This document shows positions 15,067 to 24,256 of a DNA stretch of 64,000 nt, piece after piece. The translations under genes were made by a program, and so were the position numbers. Numbering within the stretch: the stretch's first letter is position 1; every line of letters starts with the position of its first letter. Origin of the DNA: Pseudomonas batumici (GTDB taxonomy: Bacteria; Pseudomonadota; Gammaproteobacteria; Pseudomonadales; Pseudomonadaceae); the NCBI RefSeq assembly GCF_000820515.1, contig NZ_JXDG01000056.1:62001-126000 (forward strand). Direction: 5' to 3'. Under the pieces are notes generated by a model. The model ran no database searches, was not told the DNA's origin, and saw only the letters and a list, made by a program, of their open reading frames with translations.

Positions 15067-17652
15067 ATGCCCACTCGTTTCACCTCCAAGACCCGCACCG
15101 GCGGTCTGCAACACCGCACCTTGTCCTTGCTGACCGCCGCCATCCTGCTGGCCGGCGCACAAGCGACGCCGGTGCTGGCGGCCGGTACCGCCGAACCGCC
15201 GGCCAGGAGCCTGGGCAACTACAGTTTCTCCATCGCACAACAACCCCTGGTGTCGGCGCTCAACGCCTTCACCTCGATCACCGGCTGGCAGGTCGGCTTG
15301 CCCGCCGAGCTCGGCCAGGACGTGGCGTCGCCGGGCGTGCGCGGCGCACTGCCGCCGGAAAAGGCCCTGGAGCGCCTGCTGGTCGGCACCAACCTGAGCT
15401 ACCGCAAAGTCGGCGATAACAGCATCGTCCTGGAAAAGCGCGCCGGCGGCAGCGCCCTGAACCTGGCGCAGGTGACCATCAGCGCCACCCGCCAGGAGCA
15501 GGACGTCAGCTCGGTGCCCAACACCGTGACGGTGAAGGACCGCCAGCAACTCGATCGCCAGAACGTCAATACCATCAAGCAACTGGTCCGTGACGAACCC
15601 GGTGTCTCGGTGGGCGGCACCGGCCAGCGTGGTGGCGGCATCAGCAACTACAACATCCGTGGCATCGACGGCGACCGGATCCTGACCCAGGTCGACGGCG
15701 TCGAAATTCCCGACAGTTTCTTCAACGGCCCTTACGCCAACACCCGGCGCAACTACGTCGACCCGGAAATCGTCAAGCGCGTGGAGATCCTTCGCGGTCC
15801 GGCCTCGGTGCTCTACGGCAGCAGTGCCATCGGTGGCGCGGTGAGCTACTACACCCTCGACCCGGATGACATCATCAAGCCGGGCCAGGACGTCGGCGCC
15901 CGCCTGAAGAGTGGCTACAGCTCCGCCGATAACAGCTGGCTGACCTCCGGCACCGTCGCCGCACGCAGCGGCGATCTCGATGGCCTGCTGCACCTGAGCC
16001 AGCGCAACGGACGTGAGACCGAGTCCTATGGTGATACCGGCGGCACCGGTCTGAACCGCACCGCGGCGAACCCGGAGAAAGCCCGTGCTACCAACGTACT
16101 GGCCAAGTTGGGGTGGAACTACAACGACGACTCGCGCCTGGGCCTGACCTACGAGCGCTACAAGGACGATATCGATACCAACCAGCGCAGCGCCGTGGGT
16201 GGCCCGTTCAACTTCGGCCAGCCACTGGGCATGTACCACTCGCGCACCGGCAACGACACCATCAGTCGCGAACGCTTCGGCCTCGAGAACAGCTTCGGCC
16301 TGGACAGTGCCGTGGCCGATCACGTCAAGCTGAGCCTGAACTACCAGATCGCGAAAACCGACCAGAGCACCCTGGAAAACTACTTCCCCTTCACCCGTAA
16401 CGTCCTGCGCAGTCGCGATACGGTCTACGAGGAAAAGCAGTGGGTCTTCGATGCCCAGGCCGACAAGGCCTTCAACCTCGGTGCGACCGATCACCTGCTG
16501 ACCTACGGCACCACGATCAAGCAGCAGAAAGTCACCGGTTCGCGCAGCGGTTCCGGGACCTGCCTGGCCGTGGGCCGGGGCTGCACCGCCGTAGGCGCCG
16601 ACAGCCCGTCCGACCGTCTGGTCAAGTCCAGCGACTTCCCGGACCCGACTATCGACAGCTACAGCCTGTTCGCCCAGGACCAGATCAGCTGGAACAAATG
16701 GACCTTCCTGCCGGGCCTGCGCTATGACTACACCCAGCTCAAGCCGCACATCACCCAGGAATTCCTCAACACCATCGCCGCGGCGGGCGGCGGTGCCGTC
16801 GACGGTTCCAACAAGACCTGGCATCGCGTCTCGCCCAAGTTCGGCCTGACCTACGCCCTGAGCGACCAGTACACCTGGTACGGCCAGTACGCCGAAGGCT
16901 TCCGCACCCCGTCGGCCAAGGCCTTGTACGGTCGCTTCCAGAACCTGAACACCGGCTACCGGGTCGCGCCCAACCCGAACCTACAGCCGGAAAAGAGCAA
17001 GAGCTACGAGACCGGCCTGCGCGGCAAGTTCGAGTCCGGCTCCTTTGACCTGGCGGTGTTCTACAACCAGTACCGCGACTTCATCAACGAAGACGCCATC
17101 GCTCCCGGCTACACCGAGCTGACCTTCCGGAGCAACAACATCAAGCACGCCACCATCAAGGGTGCCGAGCTCAAGGGTCGCCTCGACCTGGATACTTTCG
17201 GTGCACCGCAAGGCCTCTACAGCAAAGGCTCCCTGGCTTATGAGCACGGCCGCAACAACGACACCGGGCAACCGCTCAACAGCGTCAACCCACTCACCGC
17301 CGTCATGGGCCTGGGCTACGACCAGGACAACTACGGCGGTCTGTTGAGCTGGACCCTGGTACAACGCAAGCACGGGGTAGACAGCAGCAACTTCTTCTCC
17401 CCCGACGGCAAGGGCGAGCAGTTCAAGACCCCGGGCTACGGCGTGCTGGACCTGACCGGTTACTACAAGGTCAGCCACGACGTCACCGTCAACGCCGGTC
17501 TCTACAACCTGACCGACAAGAAGTACTGGAACTGGGATGACGTGCGCGGCTACGACAGCGTCGGCGAAGCCGGCGTGCTGAACCCGGCCAACCTCGAGCG
17601 CCTGACCGCGCCGGGGCGCAATTTCTCGGTCAACCTGATCTGGGATATCTGA
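15067..17652 (+). CDS. hxuA: TonB-dependent heme/hemoglobin receptor with signalling domain (HxuA-like)
   Basis: An 861-residue outer-membrane receptor. A signal peptide (about residues 1-40, cleavage near VLAAG) precedes an STN signalling domain (SFSIAQQPLVSALNAFTSIT to about residue 120), a plug with IRGIDGDRILTQVDGVEIP and a beta-barrel ending in Ile after NFSVNLIWD. The barrel holds FRTPS and NPNLQPEKS, which correspond to the FRAP/NPNL boxes of heme receptors. The STN domain fits signalling to the HxuR/HxuI pair just upstream. A terminator-like hairpin follows the stop. Confidence 0.88.
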   Translation: MPTRFTSKTRTGGLQHRTLSLLTAAILLAGAQATPVLAAGTAEPPARSLGNYSFSIAQQPLVSALNAFTSITGWQVGLPAELGQDVASPGVRGALPPEKALERLLVGTNLSYRKVGDNSIVLEKRAGGSALNLAQVTISATRQEQDVSSVPNTVTVKDRQQLDRQNVNTIKQLVRDEPGVSVGGTGQRGGGISNYNIRGIDGDRILTQVDGVEIPDSFFNGPYANTRRNYVDPEIVKRVEILRGPASVLYGSSAIGGAVSYYTLDPDDIIKPGQDVGARLKSGYSSADNSWLTSGTVAARSGDLDGLLHLSQRNGRETESYGDTGGTGLNRTAANPEKARATNVLAKLGWNYNDDSRLGLTYERYKDDIDTNQRSAVGGPFNFGQPLGMYHSRTGNDTISRERFGLENSFGLDSAVADHVKLSLNYQIAKTDQSTLENYFPFTRNVLRSRDTVYEEKQWVFDAQADKAFNLGATDHLLTYGTTIKQQKVTGSRSGSGTCLAVGRGCTAVGADSPSDRLVKSSDFPDPTIDSYSLFAQDQISWNKWTFLPGLRYDYTQLKPHITQEFLNTIAAAGGGAVDGSNKTWHRVSPKFGLTYALSDQYTWYGQYAEGFRTPSAKALYGRFQNLNTGYRVAPNPNLQPEKSKSYETGLRGKFESGSFDLAVFYNQYRDFINEDAIAPGYTELTFRSNNIKHATIKGAELKGRLDLDTFGAPQGLYSKGSLAYEHGRNNDTGQPLNSVNPLTAVMGLGYDQDNYGGLLSWTLVQRKHGVDSSNFFSPDGKGEQFKTPGYGVLDLTGYYKVSHDVTVNAGLYNLTDKKYWNWDDVRGYDSVGEAGVLNPANLERLTAPGRNFSVNLIWDI

Positions 17653-17661
17653 TCGAACCGC

Positions 17662-17706
17662 ACCTCACCCGGCCGGATTTCGCGGCGCCAGGGTGAGGTT
17701 TTTTTA
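17662..17706 (+). terminator. Intrinsic terminator between hxuA and hemO
   Basis: ACCTCACCC and GGGTGAGGT form a 9-bp stem around a 20-nt GC-rich loop and are followed directly by seven T residues. It separates hxuA from hemO. Confidence 0.8.
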
Positions 17707-17767
17707 CTGTCGCGCGCCTTCTGATTCGTCTAGTCACACAACGCCTCTCATTCTCAAGGACATCGTC

Positions 17768-18376
17768 ATGACCACCCCGGACACCACCCAGCGCCCAAGC
17801 CTGCGCTCGCAACGCCTGAACCAGATCACCCACGAACCGCACGCCAGGCTCGATCAGTTGGTCAAGGCCCACGCCCCGTTCGAAACCCGGGCGAACTTCG
17901 CCCGTTTCGTAGTGGCCCAGTACCTGTTCCAGTCGGAGCTGGTGTCGCTGTACAACGATCCCGAACTGATCGCCCTCGTGGCGGATCTGCCCGAGCGCTG
18001 CCGGGCCGAAGCAGCCAAGGCCGACCTCGCCGACCTGGACACCGAAGTGCCGGCGCCAGTGGCCGGCGCCGTGAAGCATCCGAGCAAGGCCGAGGCCCTG
18101 GGCTGGCTCTTTGTCTCCGAGGGTTCGAAGCTCGGTGCCGCGTTCCTGATCAAGCGCGCCGTGGGCCTGGGCCTCGGCGAAACCTTCGGCGCCCGCCACC
18201 TGGGTGAACCGGCTGGTGGCCGTGCCGAAGGCTGGAAGCGTTTTACCAGGACCCTCGACGGGCTGGAGTTCAGTGCCGAGGAAGAGGCGGCGGCGGAAAA
18301 AGCTGCCATCGATGCGTTCGTGCGTTTCACCGTGTTGCTGGAACAGGCCTACGCCACGGCGCCGGAACTGGCCTGA
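17768..18376 (+). CDS. hemO: Heme oxygenase HemO (PigA-like, biliverdin-producing)
   Basis: A 202-residue cytoplasmic heme oxygenase close to P. aeruginosa PigA/HemO (198 residues). The heme-ligand His is His25 in HEPHARLDQL, and the family stretches FARFVVAQYLFQSEL, EALGWLFVSEGSKLGAAFL and FGARHLGEPAGGRAEGWK are intact. It cleaves imported heme to biliverdin, CO and iron. Asn18 in QRLNQIT is at the position of Asn19 in PigA, one residue linked to its unusual regiospecificity, so beta/delta isomers are possible. It lies after the hxuA terminator, so it needs read-through or its own promoter. Confidence 0.9.
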   Translation: MTTPDTTQRPSLRSQRLNQITHEPHARLDQLVKAHAPFETRANFARFVVAQYLFQSELVSLYNDPELIALVADLPERCRAEAAKADLADLDTEVPAPVAGAVKHPSKAEALGWLFVSEGSKLGAAFLIKRAVGLGLGETFGARHLGEPAGGRAEGWKRFTRTLDGLEFSAEEEAAAEKAAIDAFVRFTVLLEQAYATAPELA

Positions 18377-18446
18377 TCAGGCGCCCCCGTCCTTTTCAGG
18401 AACCGGGGGCTTGAGCCGCTCACTCCATCGCCGCACAATCGACGCC

Positions 18447-18854
18447 ATGACCCAGCCAAAACCCTCCTCTTCCAAACTCGCCCGCGTGCTCTTCGGCCTG
18501 CTTGCCTATGTCAGCCTGGGCATCGGCCTGATCGCCATCGTCGTTCCTGGCCTGCCGACCACCGAGTTCATCCTGCTGGCCGCCTGGGCCGCCACCAGGA
18601 GTTCGCCGCGCCTGAGTGCCTGGCTGGAAAACCATCGCCTGTTCGGCCCGATCCTGAGCAACTGGCGCAACGGCAAGATCATCGCCCGCCGGGCCAAGGT
18701 CAGCGCCACCGTCAGCATGCTGCTCTGCGCCACGCTGATGCTGGTGATGCTCGAACACGGCTGGCCGGTCTACCTGGCCATCGCCGGGATGAGCCTGGGC
18801 AACCTGTGGATCTGGTCGCGTCCGGAGCGGCTCGCCCTGCCCGACGCGTCCTGA
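18447..18854 (+). CDS. DUF454 (YbaN-like) small inner-membrane protein
   Basis: A 135-residue protein of the YbaN/DUF454 family. Membrane segments lie near residues 13-40 (LFGLLAYVSLGIGLIAIVVPGLPTTEFILLAAW) and 85-115. The conserved core GLPTTEF and the SxRLxxWLxNHxxFGPIxxNW pattern are present. Function is unknown, but the family is often found beside heme-use genes, as here 70 nt after hemO. The start is the first ATG giving the conserved N-terminus. Confidence 0.82.
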   Translation: MTQPKPSSSKLARVLFGLLAYVSLGIGLIAIVVPGLPTTEFILLAAWAATRSSPRLSAWLENHRLFGPILSNWRNGKIIARRAKVSATVSMLLCATLMLVMLEHGWPVYLAIAGMSLGNLWIWSRPERLALPDAS

Positions 18855-18946
18855 TACCCATTCGGTGCCTACGGTCCATGGCGGCACCTGACATCGACAA
18901 TCGGCTGTATTTCAGGTGCAATGCCCCTTCTCACGGAGGGCCTTCG

Positions 18947-20299
18947 ATGACCGATCTACTGACGTCCATTCAAGCCGCACTCGACCTGCCCCTTTCGCCC
19001 CCGGTCTTCACCGGCAGCGGCGTTCTCCCCTCGGCCTTCGCCGTCACCGAACTGGCCGGCGCCACCCTCGCCGCCGCCGGCCAGGCCGTGGCCGAACTGC
19101 TGCAGCAACAACGCGGACAACGCCCCGAGGTCGAAGTCGACCGGCGCCTGGCCTCCTTCTGGTTCGGTACCGCCGTGCAGCCGGTGGGCTGGGAAATCCC
19201 ACCGCCCTGGGACCCGATAGCCGGCGACTACGCCAGCGCCGACGGCTGGATCCGCCTGCACACCAACGCCCCGCACCATCGCCGCGCCGCCGAGCGGGTA
19301 CTGGGACCGGCCACCGATCGCAACGCCATGGCCGACAAGGTTGCCCAATGGTCCGCCGGCGAGCTGGAGCAGGCCGTGGTCGAGGCCGGGGGCTGCGCCG
19401 CGCAAATGCGCTCGTGGTCCGCCTGGAAGGAACATCCTCAAGGGCTGGTGGTGAATGCCGAAGCCCTGGTCCAGCGAACCACCCACGACAGCCATGGCCC
19501 GCGGACCTGGTTGGGTTCGCAGGCGCGCCCGCTGGCGGGCATCAAGGTCCTGGACCTGACCCGCGTACTCGCCGGCCCCGTGGCCAGCCGCCTGCTCGCA
19601 GGACTGGGCGCCGATGTGCTGCGTATCGACCCACCGAGCTGGGACGAACCCGCGCTGACACCGGACGTGACCCTGGGCAAGCGCTGTGCCCGCCTGAACC
19701 TGCATGACGCCGCTGACCGCGAGATCTTCGAAGGCTTGCTGGGGGGCGCCGATATCCTCCTGCACGGCTACCGCGCCGATGCGCTGGACGGGCTCGGCTA
19801 CGATGCCCGACGCCGTCAGCGCCTGGCCCCCGGCCTGATAGATGTGAGCCTGAACGCCTACGGCTGGAGCGGCCCGTGGCGCAATCGCCGGGGCTTCGAC
19901 AGCCTGGTGCAGATGAGCAGCGGTATCGCCCAGGCCGGCATGCTCTGGAAGCAGGCAGACAAGCCCATCCCGCTACCGGTGCAGGCACTGGACCATGGCA
20001 CCGGTTACCTGATGGCGGCCGCGGCAATCCGCGCACTGACCGAGCGCTTGCACAGCGGGCTGGGCGGCTCAGCGCGCTTGTCCCTGGCCCGCACCGCGAA
20101 ACTGCTGGTGGAACAGGGGGCGGTCAATGGCACACAGCTACTGTCGCCCGTAGAGGCACAGGACTGGAACCCGCTGCTGGAACCGACCTCATGGGGCCCG
20201 GCGCAACGTTTGCTGGCGCCGCTGAAGGTCGGGGCGGTGCCGTTGCAGTGGACCTTGGCGGCGACGAAACTGGGAGCCCATCCGCCACAGTGGTGGTGA
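18947..20299 (+). CDS. Family III CoA-transferase (CaiB/BaiF type)
   Basis: A 450-residue protein whose C-terminal half begins LAGIKVLDLTRVLAGPVASRLLAGLGADVLRIDPP, the defining start of CaiB/BaiF CoA-transferases. The catalytic Asp of the family is at residue 318 in RRGFDSLVQ. The N-terminal 200 residues are divergent from the usual fold order, giving a longer protein than the typical 380-400. A GGAGGG ribosome-binding site supports the start. Substrate is unknown, and the neighbours (a DUF454 gene and the arc operon) do not suggest one. Confidence 0.82.
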   Translation: MTDLLTSIQAALDLPLSPPVFTGSGVLPSAFAVTELAGATLAAAGQAVAELLQQQRGQRPEVEVDRRLASFWFGTAVQPVGWEIPPPWDPIAGDYASADGWIRLHTNAPHHRRAAERVLGPATDRNAMADKVAQWSAGELEQAVVEAGGCAAQMRSWSAWKEHPQGLVVNAEALVQRTTHDSHGPRTWLGSQARPLAGIKVLDLTRVLAGPVASRLLAGLGADVLRIDPPSWDEPALTPDVTLGKRCARLNLHDAADREIFEGLLGGADILLHGYRADALDGLGYDARRRQRLAPGLIDVSLNAYGWSGPWRNRRGFDSLVQMSSGIAQAGMLWKQADKPIPLPVQALDHGTGYLMAAAAIRALTERLHSGLGGSARLSLARTAKLLVEQGAVNGTQLLSPVEAQDWNPLLEPTSWGPAQRLLAPLKVGAVPLQWTLAATKLGAHPPQWW

Positions 20300-20377
20300 A
20301 CTCGAAACTCCCCAGCGGCCATTGTCCCCACCACCCGCGTGACCAATGCGCCGCATCGCAGTTTGTGTGCCCATGAA

Positions 20378-20391
20378 CTGATCTGTATCAC
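20378..20391. promoter_or_regulatory. ANR box of the arc operon
   Basis: CTGAT-CTGT-ATCAC keeps the TGAT-N4-ATCA core of the ANR/FNR site TTGAT-N4-ATCAA. A -10-like TACTCT at 20414-20419 places the box near -41.5, the usual spot for ANR activation under low oxygen. Confidence 0.75.
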
Positions 20392-20452
20392 CTCTCGCTT
20401 TTATTCCCGCCCCTACTCTGCAGACTCACTTCTCCTGAATTGGAGTCATGCA

Positions 20453-21870
20453 ATGTCTGAATCTCCCGGAAAACTGCGATTAGGCGCGCTGGTCGCCCTG
20501 GTGGTCGGTTCGATGATCGCTTTTCCCTGCCGCAGAACATGGCCGCCAGTGCCGATGTCGGCGCCATCCTGATCGGCTGGGCCATTACCGCGGTGGGCAT
20601 GTTGACCCTGGCGTTCGTGTTCCAGACCCTAGCCAATCGCAAGCCAAACCTGGACGGCGGGGTCTATGCCTACGCCAAGGCCGGTTTCGGCGACTACATG
20701 GGGTTCTCGTCGGCCTGGGGCTACTGGATCAGTGCCTGGCTGGGCAACGTCGGCTATTTCGTCCTGCTGTTCAGCACCCTGGGTTACTTCTTCCCGGTCT
20801 TCGGTCAAGGCAATACCCTGGCCGCGGTGGTCGCTGCCTCGGTGCTGCTGTGGGCCGTGCATGGGCTGGTACTGCGCGGCATCAAGGAAGCGGCCTTCAT
20901 CAACCTGGTCACCACCGTAGCCAAGGTGGTGCCGCTGCTGCTGTTCGTGCTGATCGCGCTGTTCGCCTTCAAGCTGGAGATCTTCAGCGCCGACATCTGG
21001 GGCGTGAAGAACCCGGACCTGGGCAGCGTGATGAACCAGGTGCGCAACATGATGCTGGTCACCGTCTGGGTGTTCATCGGCATCGAGGGCGCGAGCATCT
21101 TCTCCGCCCGCGCGGAAAAACGCTCGGACGTGGGCAAGGCCACGGTCATCGGCTTCATCACCGTGCTGCTGTTCCTGGTGCTGGTGAACGTCCTGTCCCT
21201 GGGGATCATGACCCAGCCGGCCCTGGCGAAACTGCAGAACCCGTCCATGGCCGCCGTGCTCGAGCACGTGGTCGGTCACTGGGGTGCGGTGCTGATCAGC
21301 GTCGGCCTGGTCATCTCGCTGCTCGGCGCCCTGCTGTCCTGGGTGCTGCTGTGCGCGGAGATCATGTTCGCCGCCGCCAAGGACCACACCATGCCGGCGT
21401 TCCTACGCCGCGAAAACGCCAACCATGTGCCGGCCAACGCCCTGTGGCTGACCAACGCCATGGTCCAGGTCTTCCTGGTCATCACGCTGTTTTCCGCCAG
21501 CACCTACCTGTCGCTGATCTACCTCGCCACCTCGATGATCCTGGTGCCCTACCTGTGGTCGGCGGCCTATGCCGTGCTGCTGGCGGTGCGTGGCGAAAGT
21601 TATGAACAGGCCCTGGGCGAACGCCGCAAGGACCTGGTCATCGGCGCCATCGCCCTGGTCTATGCGATCTGGCTGCTGTACGCCGGCGGCGTCAAGTACC
21701 TGCTGCTGTCCGCCCTGCTCTACGCCCCCGGTGTGATCCTGTTCGCCAAGGCCAAGCACGAGCTGGGCAAGCCAATTTTCACCCCCGTCGAGAAGCTGAT
21801 TTTCGCCGCGGTGGTCATAGGCGCCCTGGTGGCGGCCTACGGCCTCTACGACGGCTTCCTGACCCTGTAG
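20453..21870 (+). pseudogene. arcD: Arginine/ornithine antiporter ArcD, frameshifted in the first membrane helix
   Basis: The 5' part (from 20453) reads MSESPGKLRLGALVALVVGSMI and then leaves frame, stopping at 20572 after 39 codons. The rest, in another frame to 21870, matches ArcD from FSLPQNMAASADVGAILIGW onward. Between ATGATC (20513) and TTTTCC (20521) only GC remains where the APC family has codons for Gly-Gly-Gly-Ile, so about 10 nt are missing. That removes the substrate-binding GGGIF motif of helix 1. A re-start at ATG 20539 would lack helix 1. The downstream 440 residues are otherwise intact with about 12 membrane segments. Either a real mutation or an assembly error. Confidence 0.88.
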
Positions 21871-21904
21871 CACCCTGTTTGTTCCGCCCTCTGGAGGATC
21901 TGCA

Positions 21905-23161
21905 ATGACCACGGAAAAAGTGAAGTACGGCGTTCATTCCGAAGCCGGCAAGCTGCGCAAGGTGATGGTCTGCTCACCGGGCCTGGCGCACCAGCGGCTG
22001 ACCCCGAACAACTGCGACGAACTGCTGTTCGACGATGTGCTCTGGGTGGCCCAGGCCAAGCGCGATCACTTCGACTTCGTCACCAAGATGCGCGAACGCG
22101 ATATCGACGTGCTGGAAATGCACAACCTGCTGACCGACATCGTCGGCCAGAAGGAAGCCCTGGACTGGATCCTGGAGCGCAAGATCACCGCCAACCAGGT
22201 CGGCCTGGGCCTGGTCAACGAAGTCGGCGCCTGGCTGCGCAGCCTGGAACCGCGCAAGATCGCCGAGTTCCTGATCGGTGGCGTCTCGGCCGATGACCTG
22301 CCCGGCAGTTTCGGCGGCAAGACTATCGAGATGTTCCGCGACTTCCTCGGCCACTCCAGCTTTATCCTGCCGCCGCTGCCCAACACCCAGTTCACCCGCG
22401 ACACCACCTGCTGGATCTACGGTGGCGTGACCCTCAACCCGATGTACTGGCCGGCGCGACGCCAGGAAACCCTGTTGGCCAGCGCCATCTACAAGTTCCA
22501 TCCGGAATTCGTCAACGCCGACTTCCAGGTCTGGTACGGCGACCCGGACCAGGAACACGGCAACGCCACCCTCGAAGGCGGCGACGTCATGCCCCTCGGC
22601 AACGGCGTGGTGCTGATCGGCATGGGCGAGCGCTCCTCGCGCCAGGCCATCGGCCAACTGGCGCTGAACCTGTTCAAGCACAAGGCGGTGGAACGGGTGA
22701 TCGTCGCCGGCCTGCCGAAGTCCCGCGCGGCCATGCACCTGGACACCGTGTTCAGCTTCTGCGACCGCGACCTGGTGACCATCTTCCCGGAAGTGGTGAA
22801 CCAGATCGTCGCCTTCAGCCTGCGACCTGACGAGAGCAAGCCCGGCGGCATCGACATCCGTCGCGAAGAAAGCAACTTCCTCGACACCGTTGCCCAGGCC
22901 CTCGGTCTCAAGGCCCTGCGCGTGGTGGAAACCGGCGGCAACAGCTTCGCCGCCGAACGCGAGCAGTGGGACGACGGCAACAACGTGGTGGCCGTGGAGC
23001 CGGGCGTGGTGATCGGCTACGACCGCAACACCTACACCAACACCCTGCTGCGCAAGGCCGGCGTGGAAGTGATCACCATCAGCGCCGGCGAACTGGGCCG
23101 GGGCCGCGGCGGTGGCCACTGCATGACCTGCCCGATCATCCGCGACCCGATCGATTACTGA
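21905..23161 (+). CDS. arcA: Arginine deiminase ArcA
   Basis: A 418-residue guanidino-group hydrolase, full length. The catalytic Cys406 is in GGGHCMTCPIIRDPIDY at the C-terminus. The active-site segments FTRDTTCWIYGG and LEGGDVMPLGNGVVLIGMGERSS are present. It hydrolyses arginine to citrulline and ammonia for fermentative ATP production. It starts 34 nt after arcD with a GGAGG ribosome-binding site and is followed by arcB. Confidence 0.97.
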   Translation: MTTEKVKYGVHSEAGKLRKVMVCSPGLAHQRLTPNNCDELLFDDVLWVAQAKRDHFDFVTKMRERDIDVLEMHNLLTDIVGQKEALDWILERKITANQVGLGLVNEVGAWLRSLEPRKIAEFLIGGVSADDLPGSFGGKTIEMFRDFLGHSSFILPPLPNTQFTRDTTCWIYGGVTLNPMYWPARRQETLLASAIYKFHPEFVNADFQVWYGDPDQEHGNATLEGGDVMPLGNGVVLIGMGERSSRQAIGQLALNLFKHKAVERVIVAGLPKSRAAMHLDTVFSFCDRDLVTIFPEVVNQIVAFSLRPDESKPGGIDIRREESNFLDTVAQALGLKALRVVETGGNSFAAEREQWDDGNNVVAVEPGVVIGYDRNTYTNTLLRKAGVEVITISAGELGRGRGGGHCMTCPIIRDPIDY

Positions 23162-23235
23162 CCGATATTCAAGCCTGTCCTTGCCCCCACGAAGGGCCAC
23201 GGCAGGCGGATAACCGATACCCAAGGAGATCCAAA

Positions 23236-24246
23236 ATGGCTTTTAACATGCGTAATCGCAGCCTGCTGAGCTTGATGCACCACACCAACCGCGAACTGCA
23301 CTACCTGCTCGACCTGTCCCGCGACCTCAAGCGCGCCAAGTACACCGGTACCGAGCAAGCGCACCTCAAGGGCAAGAACATCGCGCTGATCTTCGAAAAG
23401 ACCTCGACCCGCACCCGCTGCGCCTTCGAAGTCGCGGCCCATGACCAGGGCGCCCACGTCACCTATATCGACCCGGTGTCGTCGCAGATCGGTCACAAGG
23501 AAAGCATGAAGGACACCGCCCGCGTGCTCGGGCGGATGTTCGATGCCATCGAGTACCGTGGCTTCGAGCAGGACATCGTCGAAGAGCTGGCCCAGTTCGC
23601 CGGCGTGCCGGTCTTCAACGGCCTGACCGCCGAATTCCACCCGACGCAGATGATCGCCGACACCCTGACCATGCGCGAGCACAGCGACAAGCCGCTGCAT
23701 GACATCAGCTACGCCTACCTCGGCGATGCCCGCTACAACATGGGCAACTCGCTGCTGATGATCGGTGCCAAGCTCGGCATGGACGTGCGCATCGGCGCAC
23801 CGAAGGCGCTGTGGCCCCACGAGGATTTCATCGCCCAGTGCCAGGCCTTTGCCGAGGAGAGCGGCGCGCGCATCACCCTCACCGAAGACCCGAGGGAAGC
23901 GGTCAAGGGCGTGGACTTCATCCACACCGATGTCTGGGTGTCCATGGGGGAGCCGGTGGAAGCCTGGGACGAACGCATCGAGCAACTGCTGCCGTATCAG
24001 GTCAATGCGAAAATGATGAAAGCCTCGGGCAATCCGCGGGTGAAATTCATGCATTGCCTGCCGGCGTTCCATAACAGCGAAACCAAGGTCGGCAAGGACA
24101 TCGCGGCGCGTTACCCGCACCTGGCCAACGGCGTTGAAGTGACCGAGGAGGTCTTCGAGTCGCCAGCCAACATCGCCTTCGAGCAGGCGGAAAACCGCAT
24201 GCACACGATCAAGGCGATCCTGGTCTCGGCGCTGGCGGATATCTGA
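23236..24246 (+). CDS. arcB: Catabolic ornithine carbamoyltransferase ArcB
   Basis: A 336-residue transcarbamylase starting MAFNMRNRSLLSL after AAGGAG. The carbamoyl-phosphate loop STRTR is in FEKTSTRTRCAFEV, HPTQ in EFHPTQMIADTLT, and the ornithine-binding HCLP near the C-terminus. Length and N-terminus match the catabolic enzyme, which runs from citrulline to carbamoyl phosphate and ornithine. Third in the arcDABC operon. Confidence 0.96.
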   Translation: MAFNMRNRSLLSLMHHTNRELHYLLDLSRDLKRAKYTGTEQAHLKGKNIALIFEKTSTRTRCAFEVAAHDQGAHVTYIDPVSSQIGHKESMKDTARVLGRMFDAIEYRGFEQDIVEELAQFAGVPVFNGLTAEFHPTQMIADTLTMREHSDKPLHDISYAYLGDARYNMGNSLLMIGAKLGMDVRIGAPKALWPHEDFIAQCQAFAEESGARITLTEDPREAVKGVDFIHTDVWVSMGEPVEAWDERIEQLLPYQVNAKMMKASGNPRVKFMHCLPAFHNSETKVGKDIAARYPHLANGVEVTEEVFESPANIAFEQAENRMHTIKAILVSALADI

Positions 24247-24256
24247 GGACTGCATC

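Noticed and set aside
15061..16824. Minus-strand open frame opposite hxuA
   Set aside because: Low-complexity Gly/Ala/Val translation without motifs; hxuA on the plus strand is certain.
20539..21870. Treating the long downstream arcD frame as an intact shorter gene
   Set aside because: The upstream 22 residues match the ArcD N-terminus exactly up to the break, so the sequence is one gene interrupted by a frameshift.
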